Shown: positions 17,590-27,207, counted from the stretch's first letter. The stretch: 64,000 nucleotides of DNA from Pseudomonas fluorescens (GCF_001902145.1 NZ_MRST01000013.1:1-64000), one strand, 5' to 3'. A program made the numbers and translations. The notes: generated by a model not told the origin, from the sequence alone.

Positions 17590-18612
17590 TCAACGTGCGT
17601 CGCCATCGCGACGCGGCTTGGGCAGGATGGCGAGGAAGTTGTCACGCGCGACCTTATGGGCAACGTCTTCGGGCAAGGCATCGAGGAAGGGATCGAAACG
17701 ACGCATTTCCTTGCCTAACTTGTTGAAGCGCCCGACGACGTCGGAGCCGAGCATGAAGCGATCCGGGAAGCGCTCCACCAGCGCAACCCATTGCGGCCGT
17801 GGCTTGCCGGCGTCGTCCAGCAGATAGGGCGTGAGCATGCTCCAGGACAGGTCGATATACAGGTTGGGGTAAGCCTCAAGCAGGCGCGCCAAGGTGGGCA
17901 GCAAAAAATCCATTTGCACCTGATGACGGTGGATTTCCTTGCTGGTACCCGCATGGGCCCAGATAAAACGCGTGTGCGGGTGGTTGCGTAACGGCTGCTC
18001 GACTTCCGCCAGGTACAGTGGGTTGCGCTCACGTTTGGAGGTGATGTTGGAATGCAGCATCACCGGCAGGTCGTTTTCGGCCGCCAGGTGATAGATGCGC
18101 GTCATGGCTTCGTTATTGGCGCGAGGCGTGTCACCGGAAGTCAGGGCGGTAAGGTCATCGTGCCGGGTGAACACCTCACCGATGCCCTGCCACAGCCCAG
18201 GGTTGAGGTCGAGCATGCGCTGGATGTGGGCGGCGGAGTTCTTATCGTTGGGATTGAAACCGGCGAGGAAAGGATGAAAGTGCTGGCGTTGCTCGGGGGA
18301 AAGTATATTGACCGCCGCCGCGACGATGACATCCGTGGCGCTGTACCAATAGGCATCGGCGTCGTCACCGGCGTAGTAGCGCGGGCGCTTGGGCTCGTCT
18401 TCGTGCCATTTCTTGGCCACGGGAATCCCGGAAATCATGACGTGCTCAATGCGGTTGTCCGCCATGGCTTTGAGCAGCTTGTCCATGCCGGCGGTTTCCT
18501 GGAAAAAATCCACGTAATGCAGGTGCGCGTCGCTGTAGGCATAGTCACGGGCCTGCGCGGCAAGGCTGCTGGCGACGAGAAACACGGCAAGACTCAGGCG
18601 GGCTCCAGACAC
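17590..18612 (-). CDS. Exported amidohydrolase-family (TIM-barrel) protein
   Basis: The 340-residue protein has a signal peptide cleaved near 'LAAQARD' (about residue 22), so it is probably periplasmic, which is unusual for this superfamily. Metal-ligand motifs of amidohydrolase family 2 are visible: 'DAHLHYVDF' near residue 29, 'MLHSNIT', 'IWAHAG' and 'MLGSDVVGR'. Members act as decarboxylases, lactonases or amide hydrolases; the substrate here is unknown. It stands alone, about 95 bp upstream of the chemoreceptor gene on the same strand, and diverges from the osmC-like gene. Confidence 0.8.
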   Translation of the reverse strand: MSGARLSLAVFLVASSLAAQARDYAYSDAHLHYVDFFQETAGMDKLLKAMADNRIEHVMISGIPVAKKWHEDEPKRPRYYAGDDADAYWYSATDVIVAAAVNILSPEQRQHFHPFLAGFNPNDKNSAAHIQRMLDLNPGLWQGIGEVFTRHDDLTALTSGDTPRANNEAMTRIYHLAAENDLPVMLHSNITSKRERNPLYLAEVEQPLRNHPHTRFIWAHAGTSKEIHRHQVQMDFLLPTLARLLEAYPNLYIDLSWSMLTPYLLDDAGKPRPQWVALVERFPDRFMLGSDVVGRFNKLGKEMRRFDPFLDALPEDVAHKVARDNFLAILPKPRRDGDAR

Positions 18613-18751
18613 GGTAAAACCTCAATAAGGGTTGATACGGGTAGACCTTGCGCCAGCCTTCAGGGTTCAGCACGGAAAAAACCGGAACACTGGAGTGCCA
18701 GCATGCTCTATAACTGCATGACCTTCATCCTGCGCCCTTATGAGGTTTGCC

Positions 18752-19168
18752 ATGCCTGTTACCGTCAATACGCTGAACGCTGAAAACTTCCGTCACAGTG
18801 TGAATATCAATAATCACGAGCTGTTTACCGACCTGCCCAAGAGCCTGGGTGGTGACGATTCTGCGCCCTCTCCCCACGATTATTTCGATGCTGCGCTGGC
18901 GTCGTGCAAAGCCCTGACCGTGAGGCTCTACGCGCAGAAAAAAGATATCCCGCTGACCGGCGTGACCGTGGAGGTCACGCACGACAGCGACGAAGAGCAA
19001 AAGGGTAAATACAAGCTCAACGTCAAGCTGACCCTCAAGGGCGTACTCACCGACGCCCAGCGCGATGAACTGCATCGCGTGGCCGACAAGTGCCCGGTAC
19101 ATAAGCTGATGACCACCGCCGAAGTCACTATCGAGACGAAATTGTCGGAAGGCGCCTTCAGCCAATAG
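18752..19168 (+). CDS. OsmC-family protein (YhfA/OsmC-like peroxiredoxin)
   Basis: The 138-residue OsmC-fold protein carries the two signature cysteines, one in 'AALASCKALTVRLYA' and one in 'VADKCPVHKLM', which form the peroxide-reducing site in OsmC/Ohr proteins. The sequence is closer to the general OsmC/YhfA branch than to Ohr. The start MPVTVNTL at 18752 is chosen because a TGAGG site lies at proper spacing; an ATG twelve bases upstream overlaps that site. It likely detoxifies organic hydroperoxides, and precedes a pirin gene by about 55 bp. Confidence 0.85.
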   Translation: MPVTVNTLNAENFRHSVNINNHELFTDLPKSLGGDDSAPSPHDYFDAALASCKALTVRLYAQKKDIPLTGVTVEVTHDSDEEQKGKYKLNVKLTLKGVLTDAQRDELHRVADKCPVHKLMTTAEVTIETKLSEGAFSQ

Positions 19169-19224
19169 CCCCAACTTCCCATCGAGCGGGTTATGCTCAA
19201 AGCATCCAACCCGCTCAGACTGGG

Positions 19225-20097
19225 ATGCCCATGACCACCCTCACCGTGATTCGCCCTCGCCCCGAAGATGTAGAAGGCCAGCCTATCCTGCGGCCCCTGC
19301 CCTCGCGTGAATGCCGCAGCGTCGGGCCCTTTGTGTTTTTCGACCATATGCTGCCGACCCGCTACGCACCGGGTAACGGCATGAATATCCGCCAGCATCC
19401 CCACATCGGCCTGTCCACCCTCACCTACCTGTTTGAAGGCACCTTGCAGCATAAGGACAGCCTTGGCTCGGACCAGGTTGTGCAAGCCGGCGATGTCAGC
19501 TGGATGACCGCCGGCAGCGCGATTGCCCACGTCGAGCGCACACCTGAAGCGGTCAAGGCCACGGGTTTCAACCTGCATGGCCTGCAGGTGTGGCTGGCCT
19601 CGCCCAAGGACCACGAGACCGGGCCCGGACACTATAGCCATCACCCAGCCGCGAGCTTGCCGATGAGCGATAACCTCGGCGTGCAGGTGCGTTTGATCGC
19701 CGGTGATGGTTTTTGCCTCAGATCACCGGTGCCGGTGCTGTCGCCGACGCTGTATGCCGAGGTACAGATGCAAACCGCCACCACCCTGTTGATTCCTGAT
19801 GAACATGAGGAACGTGCGGTGTATGTGCTGGAGGGTGAGGTGCAGTTGGACGGTGAAGCCCTGGAGGTCAACAGCTTGGTGGTATTGCCGACTGGGCAGG
19901 AGATGACCCTGTATGCCGAGAGTGATTGCCACCTGATGGTATTCGGCGGGGCGCCGCTGGATGGGCCACGGCGGATCAACTGGAATTTTGTGGCGAGCGA
20001 CCCGGCTGTGATCGAGCAGGCGAGACAGCGTTGGGCGGCTGGGGATTGGCCCACTGTGCCGGGGGAGTCAGAAAGAATCGAGTTGCCGGTGAAATAG
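19225..20097 (+). CDS. Pirin family protein
   Basis: The 290-residue bicupin of the pirin family keeps the N-terminal cupin metal site: 'HPHIGL' around residues 55-60 and 'IAHVERT' around residues 99-105 give three His and one Glu. The C-terminal cupin is less conserved. Bacterial pirins include quercetin 2,3-dioxygenases and redox-linked regulators; which applies here is unknown. It may be co-transcribed with the osmC-like gene just upstream. A REP sequence begins four bases after its stop. Confidence 0.88.
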   Translation: MPMTTLTVIRPRPEDVEGQPILRPLPSRECRSVGPFVFFDHMLPTRYAPGNGMNIRQHPHIGLSTLTYLFEGTLQHKDSLGSDQVVQAGDVSWMTAGSAIAHVERTPEAVKATGFNLHGLQVWLASPKDHETGPGHYSHHPAASLPMSDNLGVQVRLIAGDGFCLRSPVPVLSPTLYAEVQMQTATTLLIPDEHEERAVYVLEGEVQLDGEALEVNSLVVLPTGQEMTLYAESDCHLMVFGGAPLDGPRRINWNFVASDPAVIEQARQRWAAGDWPTVPGESERIELPVK

Positions 20098-20100
20098 CTA

Positions 20101-20158
20101 TCGCAGGCAAGCCAGCTCCCACATTTTATGTGTATACCCATCAAATGTGGGAGCTGAG
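20101..20158. repeat. REP pair, right half truncated
   Basis: A complete REP, TCGCAGGCAAGCCAGCTCCC, begins at 20101. Its inverted partner (ATGTGGGAGCTG, 20144 onward) breaks off at the 3' end of the dienelactone hydrolase gene, a few bases before that gene's stop codon. Confidence 0.8.
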
Positions 20159-20161
20159 GAG

Positions 20162-20890
20162 TCAGCCCTTGAACACTTCATCCAACAAGTTATGCATCGA
20201 CTGGAAAGCCCGTGCAGCGGTCTTGGCGTCGTACATCATCTTGCCCGGCACATTGGCATGGGGGTCGGTGAAGGAATGCACCGCGCCGCCGTAGCTGAGC
20301 AACTGCCAATCCACCCCCGCCGCGTTCATTTCATCTTCGAACGCCGGCAGTTGCTCTTTGGGCACCAACGGGTCCGAGGCGCCATGCAGCACCAGCACTG
20401 ACCCCTTGATGTTCTTCGCGTCTGCGGGGTTCGGTGTATCCAGGGTGCCATGGAACGACACGGCAGCCTTCAGCGGCGCGCCGGTACGGGCCAGTTCCAG
20501 GGAGCAGCAACCGCCAAAGCAAAAGCCGAAGGTGGCCAGTTTCGATGTGTCCACTGCGGCTTCAGTCTGGCCTTGCAGTTGCTCGAAGGCGGCTTGCATG
20601 CGCTTGTTCAGCAACGGGCGATCATTCTTCAACGGCATCATCGCCGCGCCCGCTTCATCGCCATTTGAAGGACGTACGTTTTGCCCGTAAAGGTCGGCAA
20701 TCAGCACCACGTAGCCTTTGCCGGCAACGGCCTTCGCGATCTCTTCAGCCCCCGCACTCACGCCCATCCAGTTCGGCGCCATCAGCAGTCCCGGCAACGG
20801 GCCCTTGTGGCTGGCATCGAATGCCAGACGGCTTTCATAAGACTGGTCATCAATTTGATAGACCACGGAACGTACAGTGACTTGGCTCAT
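20162..20890 (-). CDS. Dienelactone hydrolase family protein
   Basis: The 242-residue alpha/beta hydrolase has the DLH nucleophile motif GFCFGG with Cys124, a late Asp in 'LHGASDPLVP' and His in 'GGAVHSFTDPH', forming the Cys-Asp-His triad. Classical members open dienelactones from chlorocatechol breakdown, but most genomic copies, like this isolated one, have unknown substrates. The second of two tandem ATGs (20890) is preferred, because GGAG lies six bases before it. A REP pair lies immediately upstream, so a longer in-frame extension is only repeat translation. Confidence 0.88.
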   Translation of the reverse strand: MSQVTVRSVVYQIDDQSYESRLAFDASHKGPLPGLLMAPNWMGVSAGAEEIAKAVAGKGYVVLIADLYGQNVRPSNGDEAGAAMMPLKNDRPLLNKRMQAAFEQLQGQTEAAVDTSKLATFGFCFGGCCSLELARTGAPLKAAVSFHGTLDTPNPADAKNIKGSVLVLHGASDPLVPKEQLPAFEDEMNAAGVDWQLLSYGGAVHSFTDPHANVPGKMMYDAKTAARAFQSMHNLLDEVFKG

Positions 20891-20925
20891 CATTTTCTCC
20901 AATTCAGATGGATTGACGATGCTCC

Positions 20926-21028
20926 CTGTAGGAGCGAGCTTGCTCGCGAAAAACGTGAGATCACCGCGTTCATTCAGCATTTGCGCGCTATCGTTGACGT
21001 TCTTCGCGAGCAAGCTCGCCCCTACAGT
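20926..21028. repeat. Inverted REP pair
   Basis: GAGCGAGCTTGCTCGCGAA at the left and its inverse at the right enclose about 55 bases, between the dienelactone hydrolase gene and htpG. This is the GTAGGAGCGAGC subtype. Confidence 0.9.
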
Positions 21029-21039
21029 AGAGCCAGAAC

Positions 21040-21066
21040 GAAAAAACCCGCCGAAGCGGGTTTTTC
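21040..21066 (-). terminator. Terminator of htpG
   Basis: An AAAACCCGC/GCGGGTTTT hairpin flanked by A and T runs lies about 10 bases past the htpG stop. It can work in both directions. Confidence 0.85.
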
Positions 21067-21076
21067 TACAACGGTG

Positions 21077-22981
21077 TTAAACCGACAATTCAACCAACAG
21101 CTTGTTCAGTCGGCGCACATACGCGGCCGGGTCCTTCAAGCTGTCGCCGGCTGCGAGGGCGGCCTGGTCGAAGAGGATGTGCGACAGGTCGCCAAACCGC
21201 TCTTCGCTCTGCTCGCCATCGAGTTTCTCGATCAGCGGGTGAGACGGGTTGAATTCGAAGATCGGCTTGGAATCCGGCACTTTCTGGCCGCTGGCTTCGA
21301 GGATCTGGCGCATCTGCATGCCCAGGTCTTGCTCGCCGATGGCCAGGATCGCCGGGGAATCGGTCAGGCGGTGGGAAACTCGCACTTCACTGACCGCTTC
21401 GCCCAGGGAAGCCTTGATGCGCTCAACCAGGCCCTCTTTGGACTTGGCGACTTCTTCGGCTTCTTTCTTCTCTTCTTCGGAGTCCAGGTTCCCCAGGTCC
21501 AGGTCACCACGGGCCACGTCGACAAAGGTTTTGCCGTCGAACTCGGTGAGGTAGCTCATCAGCCACTCATCGATACGGTCGGTCAGCAGCAGCACTTCGA
21601 TGCCTTTCTTGCGGAAGACTTCCAGGTGCGGGCTGTTTTTGACCTGGGCGTAGGTTTCGCCGGTCAGGTAGTAAATCTTGTCCTGACCTTCCTTGGCACG
21701 TGCCAGGTAGTCAGCCAGGGATACAACCTGCTCGCCGTCTTCGCCTTGAGTCGAGGCAAAACGCAGCAAACCGGCGATTTTTTCCTTGTTGGCAAAATCT
21801 TCCGCCGGGCCTTCTTTCATGGCCTGGCCGAAGTTCTTCCAGAAGCTCTTGTATTGCTCAGGCTCGTTCTTCGCCAGTTTTTCCAGCATGTCGAGAACGC
21901 GCTTGGTCAGCGCCGACTTCATGGAGTCGATGATCGGATCTTTCTGCAGGATTTCCCGCGACACGTTCAGCGACAGGTCGTTAGAGTCGACCACACCTTT
22001 GATAAAGCGCAGGTACAGCGGCAGGAAGGATTCCGCCTGGTCCATCACGAACACACGCTGCACGTACAGCTTCAGGCCTTTTGGCGCTTCACGCTGGTAC
22101 AGATCGAACGGAGCACGGGCCGGTACGTAGAGCAGCGAGCTGTATTCGAGCTTGCCTTCAACCTTGTTGTGGCTCCAGCTCAGCGGGTTCTCGTAGTCGT
22201 GCCCGATGTGCTTGTAGAACTCCTGGTATTCCTCGTCCTTGATCTCGGTACGCGGACGGGTCCACAGGGCGCTGGCGCGGTTGACGGTTTCCCATTCCAC
22301 CGCCGGGGCTTCTTCGCCTTCGGCAACGGTCTGTTCCTTGGGCAACTCGATCGGCAACGCGATGTGGTCGGAGTACTTCTTGATGATGTTGCGCAGACGC
22401 CAGCCATCGGCGAATTCGTCTTCGCCGGCTTTCAGGTGCAGCACGATGCGCGTGCCACGATCAGCCTTGTCGATAGTGGCGATTTCAAATTCGCCCTCGC
22501 CCTTGGAAGCCCAGTGCACGCCTTCGCTGGCGTCAAGGCCGGCGCGGCGGCTGAATACTTCAACCTTGTCGGCGACGATGAAGGCCGAATAGAAGCCCAC
22601 GCCGAATTGGCCGATCAGGTGAGAGTCTTTTTTCTGGTCGCCCGACAGGTTCTTCATGAAATCTGCGGTGCCGGATTTGGCGATGGTCCCCAGGTGGGTG
22701 ATCGCATCGTCACGGCTCATGCCGATACCGTTGTCTTCGAGGGTGACGGTCTTGGCGTCTTTGTCGTAGCTCACACGGATCTTGAGTTCCGCGCCGCCTT
22801 CCAGCAACTCAGGCTTGGACAGGGCTTCGAAACGTAATTTATCGACAGCGTCAGAGGCGTTCGAGATCAATTCGCGAAGGAAAATTTCCTTGTTGGAATA
22901 CAGCGAATGGATCATGAGGTGCAGCAGTTGCTTCACCTCGGTCTGGAAGCCCAGGGTTTCCTTTTGAGTTTCCACACTCAT
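21077..22981 (-). CDS. htpG: Hsp90-family chaperone HtpG
   Basis: The 634-residue cytosolic ATP-dependent chaperone has the GHKL ATPase N-terminus ('[20 protein letters not shown]', '[23 protein letters not shown]', '[11 protein letters not shown]'), a middle client-binding domain and a C-terminal dimerisation domain. It assists folding of stress-labile clients. The start [12 protein letters not shown] at 22981 is the conserved one, although 31 in-frame codons precede it. No convincing sigma-32 promoter was recognised in the 89-bp gap upstream. A terminator follows at once. Confidence 0.97.
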   Translation of the reverse strand: MSVETQKETLGFQTEVKQLLHLMIHSLYSNKEIFLRELISNASDAVDKLRFEALSKPELLEGGAELKIRVSYDKDAKTVTLEDNGIGMSRDDAITHLGTIAKSGTADFMKNLSGDQKKDSHLIGQFGVGFYSAFIVADKVEVFSRRAGLDASEGVHWASKGEGEFEIATIDKADRGTRIVLHLKAGEDEFADGWRLRNIIKKYSDHIALPIELPKEQTVAEGEEAPAVEWETVNRASALWTRPRTEIKDEEYQEFYKHIGHDYENPLSWSHNKVEGKLEYSSLLYVPARAPFDLYQREAPKGLKLYVQRVFVMDQAESFLPLYLRFIKGVVDSNDLSLNVSREILQKDPIIDSMKSALTKRVLDMLEKLAKNEPEQYKSFWKNFGQAMKEGPAEDFANKEKIAGLLRFASTQGEDGEQVVSLADYLARAKEGQDKIYYLTGETYAQVKNSPHLEVFRKKGIEVLLLTDRIDEWLMSYLTEFDGKTFVDVARGDLDLGNLDSEEEKKEAEEVAKSKEGLVERIKASLGEAVSEVRVSHRLTDSPAILAIGEQDLGMQMRQILEASGQKVPDSKPIFEFNPSHPLIEKLDGEQSEERFGDLSHILFDQAALAAGDSLKDPAAYVRRLNKLLVELSV

Positions 22982-23070
22982 GGTCATCAAACTCCAATTG
23001 GATGGCAGTGGCCGCGCCCTTGAGGGTTGGCGGCGGGTTGTCATCAAAGTTGGGGGCTCAGACCAGGATT

Positions 23071-23523
23071 TCAAGGGCGAACCAATTCCTCAATTTTGAA
23101 ATGTGCCCGGGCAGTGGCAATCGGTTCGGCCGGTGTGCTCTGCCAGGCGGTAATCGCCACGTTGGCCACGCGCCGGCCCTGGCGCCATACCTGGCACTTG
23201 GCATAGGTGTCACGAAACTGGCCGGCGCGCAGGTAATCCAGGGAGAAGTCGATAATTTTCGGCAGGCCCGGAGCGCCAGTGAACACCAGCAGGTGCATGG
23301 CGGCTGCCAGCTCCATGAAGCCGGCGATCACCCCTCCGTGCAACGCTGGCAATATGGGGTTACCAATATTGTCCTTGTTGGCTGGCAGGCGAAACAGCAA
23401 CTCATCCCCCAGGCGGGTGCATTCGATGCCGATCAGCCTGGCATAGGGCACCAGCTCGAGCAGCGCGTCGTAGTTGCCGCGATCAAGGGCTTGCTCCAGG
23501 CGGGTCTTGAAGCGATGCGTCAT
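23071..23523 (-). CDS. Hotdog-fold thioesterase (PaaI family)
   Basis: The 150-residue hotdog-domain protein has the signature '[22 protein letters not shown]', with the HGG loop and following acidic helix. It is probably an acyl-CoA thioesterase. Its start overlaps the stop of the upstream paralogue by four bases (ATGA), so the two are co-translated and could form a heteromeric enzyme, since hotdog proteins work as dimers or tetramers. The heteromer idea is inference. Confidence 0.82.
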   Translation of the reverse strand: MTHRFKTRLEQALDRGNYDALLELVPYARLIGIECTRLGDELLFRLPANKDNIGNPILPALHGGVIAGFMELAAAMHLLVFTGAPGLPKIIDFSLDYLRAGQFRDTYAKCQVWRQGRRVANVAITAWQSTPAEPIATARAHFKIEELVRP

Positions 23524-23996
23524 GCCTGCTCTCCCTTGATGACAGTGCCCAAGCCTTGGGTGCCTTTGAGGCGCTTGCCCATGCGCATGAACGTGCCCAC
23601 CACATGGGCAATAGGTTGTTGCGAGTCATCCTGATAGGCAACGCCACGGGTGAAGATCACATCGGTGGTCACCCGGTAGCATTGCGCGAAGCCATACACC
23701 GGCTTATGGGGTTCGGCGGGATGCATGTAGTCGATACGCAGGTCCAGGGTGGGGCACACCTCGAACTCGGGCAATACGCACAGGGTCGCCATGCCGCAAG
23801 CGGTGTCCATCAATGAGGTCAGCGCGCCGCCGTGGATCACCCCGGTCAGGGGATCACCGACGATATGCGGCCCATAAGGCAGTACAAGGGTCATGCCCTC
23901 CTCGCTGGCTTCGTGCACCGTGACACCCAGCACCTGGCAATGGCGCAGGGCCGAAACGAAGCGCACGGCACGCTCTAACAAAGGGTTTTCGGTCAT
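23520..23996 (-). CDS. Hotdog-fold thioesterase (PaaI family)
   Basis: The 158-residue hotdog protein contains 'DPLTGVIHGGALTSLMDTACGMA', the PaaI-type active-site loop and helix. The start MTENPLLERA at 23996 is preferred; 30 codons further upstream are in frame but poorly supported. It is the first of two overlapping thioesterase genes upstream of htpG. The two proteins differ enough to be old paralogues. Substrate unknown. Confidence 0.82.
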   Translation of the reverse strand: MTENPLLERAVRFVSALRHCQVLGVTVHEASEEGMTLVLPYGPHIVGDPLTGVIHGGALTSLMDTACGMATLCVLPEFEVCPTLDLRIDYMHPAEPHKPVYGFAQCYRVTTDVIFTRGVAYQDDSQQPIAHVVGTFMRMGKRLKGTQGLGTVIKGEQA

Positions 23997-24153
23997 TGTT
24001 TTTAGACTCTTATTAGTGTGAATTTGGCGGATTGGAATGACGGGGTAAAGTTCCTGTACGAAACATGCTATATATCTGTGGGACATAAGGAACTAATGCT
24101 GGCCCCTTGGGTTCGAAAGGCCAGTAGATATCTTCAATAAGGAGAAACACCCC

Positions 24154-24411
24154 ATGCGTAAGACATTAGCTATTTCCATGATGCTGGCCGCTGCTCTCGG
24201 TCTGGCTGCCTGCGACAAGAAATCCGAAGACAAAGCCCAAGACGCTGCTGCACATGCTGAGCAAGCTCAGCAAGATATGGCTAAAGCACAGGATAAAGTG
24301 AACGACGCTGCGAAAGAAAACGCCGAAGCTGCCAAAGCTCAGGCCGAATCGAACGAAGCTGCTGCAAAAGAAGCTGCACCTGCCGCACCTGCAGAACCTG
24401 CCAAGCAGTAA
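24154..24411 (+). CDS. Small alanine-rich lipoprotein
   Basis: The 85-residue protein has a lipoprotein signal peptide with lipobox LAAC (Cys at about residue 20), followed by Asp/Lys and then a low-complexity Ala/Glu/Lys/Gln stretch in heptad-like repeats that should form a long coiled-coil helix, and a Pro-Ala tail ending in Lys-Gln. Asp at +2 after Cys would favour inner-membrane retention by the E. coli rule, though Pseudomonas differs. AAGGAGA precedes the ATG. A terminator follows. Function unknown; possibly an envelope spacer like Lpp-type proteins, which is speculation. Confidence 0.8.
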   Translation: MRKTLAISMMLAAALGLAACDKKSEDKAQDAAAHAEQAQQDMAKAQDKVNDAAKENAEAAKAQAESNEAAAKEAAPAAPAEPAKQ

Positions 24412-24440
24412 TCGCAGGGTTTAAAGCTGTATTGCAGTAA

Positions 24441-24474
24441 AAAGAAAGCCCGCTGACTAAGCGGGCTTTTCTTT
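24441..24474 (+). terminator. Bidirectional terminator after the lipoprotein gene
   Basis: An AAAGAAAGCCCGC/GCGGGCTTTTCTTT hairpin lies between the lipoprotein gene and the convergent DUF599 gene, with T-rich ends on both strands. Confidence 0.9.
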
Positions 24475-24495
24475 GTCTGGGATTTGCTACCAGCG

Positions 24496-25236
24496 TTACG
24501 ATGCGCCTTCTTTTACAGCGTCGACTGCCGGCATATCGGTCGGGGTGTACACCATCACGTGCAATACATCGGAATGGAACTCGCGGCGGTACAGCACCAA
24601 CACCACCCCACTGCTCATCAACATGAACAACCAGGGGCTGACAAACCAGGCCAGCATGGTCATGCCGAAGTAATACGCACGCAGGCCAAAGTTGAACTGG
24701 TTGGCCGCCATTGAAATCACTCGCGCTGCCCGCAGAGCAAACGCCTTGCGCTCCTGCTCTGACACGTGCCGTTCACCGATCATGGGCGCCGAGCCCACCA
24801 GCACCGCCGCGAAGTTGTACTGGCGCATGCACCAACTGAAGGTGAAAAAGGCGTAGACGAACACCAGCGCCAGGCACAGCAATTTAATCTCCGACATGCC
24901 CTGGGATGCCTGCTGCACCATGGGAATATCCGCCAGCAGTGACACTGCGCGTTCCGAAGCCCCTAGCACCGTGAGGATACCGGCGAGGATGATCAGGGTA
25001 CTGGAGGCAAAGAACGAGGCATTGCGCTCCAGGTTGCCGATCACACTGGCGTCGGCGATACGGTTGTCGCGCAGCAGCATGCGGCGCATCCAGTCTTCAC
25101 GGTACAGGTGCAACACACTGGCCAGGCAGGCCGTGTCCCGGGCTTTCCAGGTGGCATAACGGGTATAGCCGCCCCAGCACAAGATGAACCAGAGCGCGGC
25201 AAGCAAATGGACTTGATTGGTTTCGACGAACGACAT
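24496..25236 (-). CDS. DUF599 family inner-membrane protein
   Basis: The 246-residue protein has about four transmembrane helices: near residues 9-27, 75-95, 112-135 and 190-220. The layout, with 'WCMRQYNFAAVLVGSAP' and 'NQFNFGLRAYYFGM' as conserved patches, matches DUF599. The start MSFVETNQVH at 25236 follows AAGGA. Upstream in-frame codons come from a REP pair and are not part of the gene. No function is established for the family. Confidence 0.85.
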   Translation of the reverse strand: MSFVETNQVHLLAALWFILCWGGYTRYATWKARDTACLASVLHLYREDWMRRMLLRDNRIADASVIGNLERNASFFASSTLIILAGILTVLGASERAVSLLADIPMVQQASQGMSEIKLLCLALVFVYAFFTFSWCMRQYNFAAVLVGSAPMIGERHVSEQERKAFALRAARVISMAANQFNFGLRAYYFGMTMLAWFVSPWLFMLMSSGVVLVLYRREFHSDVLHVMVYTPTDMPAVDAVKEGAS

Positions 25237-25278
25237 GCGGGTCCTTGTACACGAGATAGTTGGGCGGACGCGGCCCAA

Positions 25279-25368
25279 AGTGGGAGCTGGCTTGCCTGCG
25301 ATAGCGTATCTCCAGCCACCATCGCGCCAACTGATGCGCCGCCATCGCAGGCAAGCCAGCTCCCACAC
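25279..25368. repeat. Inverted REP pair
   Basis: GGGAGCTGGCTTGCCTGCGA and its inverse enclose about 40 bases between brnQ and the DUF599 gene. Confidence 0.9.
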
Positions 25369-25434
25369 CGACCGGTGTTATCAACTTGAAGTTTTTTGAC
25401 GCCTTCCCCCAAAAAAAGACACTGCCTGCGACTC

Positions 25435-25471
25435 AAAAAAAATGCCCCGTATCGTTTGATACGGGGCATTT
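25435..25471 (-). terminator. Terminator of brnQ
   Basis: On the minus strand an AATGCCCCGTATC/GATACGGGGCATT hairpin is followed by eight T, about 20 bases after the brnQ stop. Confidence 0.92.
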
Positions 25472-25492
25472 CAGTACAGCATGAACCGCGTG

Positions 25493-26806
25493 TTATGCGA
25501 TGGCTTCGCTGCGCTTGCCCAGCATACGGTCAATCACCACAGCCACGGCCAGCGTCATCACCGACGGCACCAGCCACGCCAAGCCTTGTTCGCTCAACGG
25601 CAGGTTTAGCAACTGCGCAGGCATCCAACCCGCCAGGCCCGCCCCCTTGATTGCGTCGATGCAGCCAAAGATGAACGACACCAGCATCACCGGGCCGACA
25701 ATACGGCCCTGTTCCTGCCAGAACCCTTTGCAGAAGCTCAAGGCCACCAGCACGATGCACGGCGGGTAGATCGCGGTCAGCACCGGGATCGAGAAGGCAA
25801 TCAGTTTGGTCAGGCCCAGGTTGGACACAAACAGCGAGAACAGCGCCAGGATCACCACCAGGGTCTTGTAGGACAGCGGCAGGATCTTGCTGAAGTACTC
25901 GGCGCAGGCACAGGTCAGGCCAACGGCAGTCACCAGGCATGCCAGGGAAATCAGCACGGCGAGGAAACCACTGCCCAGGGAGCCGAATGTGTATTGCACG
26001 TAGGCGTGCAGCACCGCCGCGCCATTGCTGGCACCCGCAGCCACCGCATGGCTGCCCGAACCCAGGCGGAACAGGCTGACGTACACCAGCGCCAGGCCCA
26101 CGCCGGCAATCAGCCCGGCAATGATCGCGTAGCGGGTGATCAGCTTGGGCGACTCGACGCCACGGGAGCGGATCGCGTTGACGATCACGATGCCGAACAC
26201 CAGGGCGCCCAGGGTATCCATGGTCAGGTAACCATTGATAAAGCCTTGGGAGAACGGCGCGGCAACGTATTCCGGCGTGGCAACCCCCACCTCACCTGCG
26301 GGCAAGGCAAACGCCGCGATACCGAGAATGGCAAGGGCGATGATTTTCAGCGGCGCCAGGAAACGGCCCACGGTGTCCAGCAGTCGACCTGGGTACAGGG
26401 AGACAAAGAACACCACCAGGAAATACACCGAGCTGTAGAGGAACAGCGCCAACGGGCTTTCACCGGTCAAGGGCGCCAGGCCCACTTCAAACGATACTGT
26501 TGCGGTGCGGGGGGTCGCAAACAGCGGACCCACTGCCAGGTAGGCCGCTGCCGCCAGCAGGCCACCGGCAATCTTGCCAATCGGGCTGCTCAACGCGTCC
26601 ATACCACCACCGACCTTGGCCAGGGCGATCACGGTGACCACTGGCAAACCGACCGCGGTGATCAGAAAGCCCAGCGCCGCCATCCAGACATGCGGCCCGG
26701 ACTGCAAACCAACGATAGGCGGGAAGATTATGTTGCCGGCGCCCACGAACAGGGCAAAGGTCATAAAGCCCAGCGCCAGGATATCCTGGCTTTTCAACAC
26801 TTTCAT
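25493..26806 (-). CDS. brnQ: Branched-chain amino acid transporter BrnQ
   Basis: The 437-residue, roughly twelve-helix inner-membrane symporter of the LIVCS family imports leucine, isoleucine and valine with sodium or protons. The N-terminus '[22 protein letters not shown]' is the family hallmark. The start MKVLKSQD at 26806 is the conventional one; a GTG five codons upstream is possible and neither has a strong ribosome-binding site. It is a single gene with its own terminator; the 430 bp upstream carry a REP pair and the sucCD terminator. Confidence 0.95.
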   Translation of the reverse strand: MKVLKSQDILALGFMTFALFVGAGNIIFPPIVGLQSGPHVWMAALGFLITAVGLPVVTVIALAKVGGGMDALSSPIGKIAGGLLAAAAYLAVGPLFATPRTATVSFEVGLAPLTGESPLALFLYSSVYFLVVFFVSLYPGRLLDTVGRFLAPLKIIALAILGIAAFALPAGEVGVATPEYVAAPFSQGFINGYLTMDTLGALVFGIVIVNAIRSRGVESPKLITRYAIIAGLIAGVGLALVYVSLFRLGSGSHAVAAGASNGAAVLHAYVQYTFGSLGSGFLAVLISLACLVTAVGLTCACAEYFSKILPLSYKTLVVILALFSLFVSNLGLTKLIAFSIPVLTAIYPPCIVLVALSFCKGFWQEQGRIVGPVMLVSFIFGCIDAIKGAGLAGWMPAQLLNLPLSEQGLAWLVPSVMTLAVAVVIDRMLGKRSEAIA

Positions 26807-27050
26807 TTGAGGAAATACCACACTACTGAATCGGAATTTAGAGAGGGCTTCCCTATGGATGAGGGAAATGCTGCCGGCCCTTGTGGGGACCGACCGGTCT
26901 AGCGCGCAGCTTCCTTTTGAGACGCGGACGCATAAAGAGGCGGCTAGAGTACAGAATTAGGCTGACAAACGCACTGTTGCGGGGCGGACTGTCCGATAAG
27001 CGACATTCCTATGTCGCGTTTTCATACTTAATTGGGCAATACAGGTTTTT

Positions 27051-27150
27051 TGTAGGAGCGAGCTTGCTCGCGAAAAACTCACAGGCGCCGCATTCGTTCA
27101 GGAGGCACGCGTTATCGTTGACGTTTTTCGCGAGCAAGCTCGCTCCTACA
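27051..27150. repeat. Inverted REP pair
   Basis: Two copies of GAGCGAGCTTGCTCGCGAA in inverted orientation are separated by about 50 bases; GTAGGAGCGAGC subtype. Confidence 0.9.
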
Positions 27151-27177
27151 GAGGGCAATGTTCGCAGGCCCAGAATG

Positions 27178-27207
27178 CACAAAGGCCACCCGAAGGTGGC
27201 CTTTGTG
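27178..27207 (-). terminator. Terminator hairpin after sucD
   Basis: A perfect 13-bp stem, CACAAAGGCCACC/GGTGGCCTTTGTG, closed by a CGAA loop lies 28 bases past the sucD stop. No long T-run follows. Confidence 0.75.

Noticed and set aside
20681..22837. 718-codon open frame antisense to htpG
   Set aside because: It mirrors the real htpG gene, has no family features and results from high GC content in the third codon positions.
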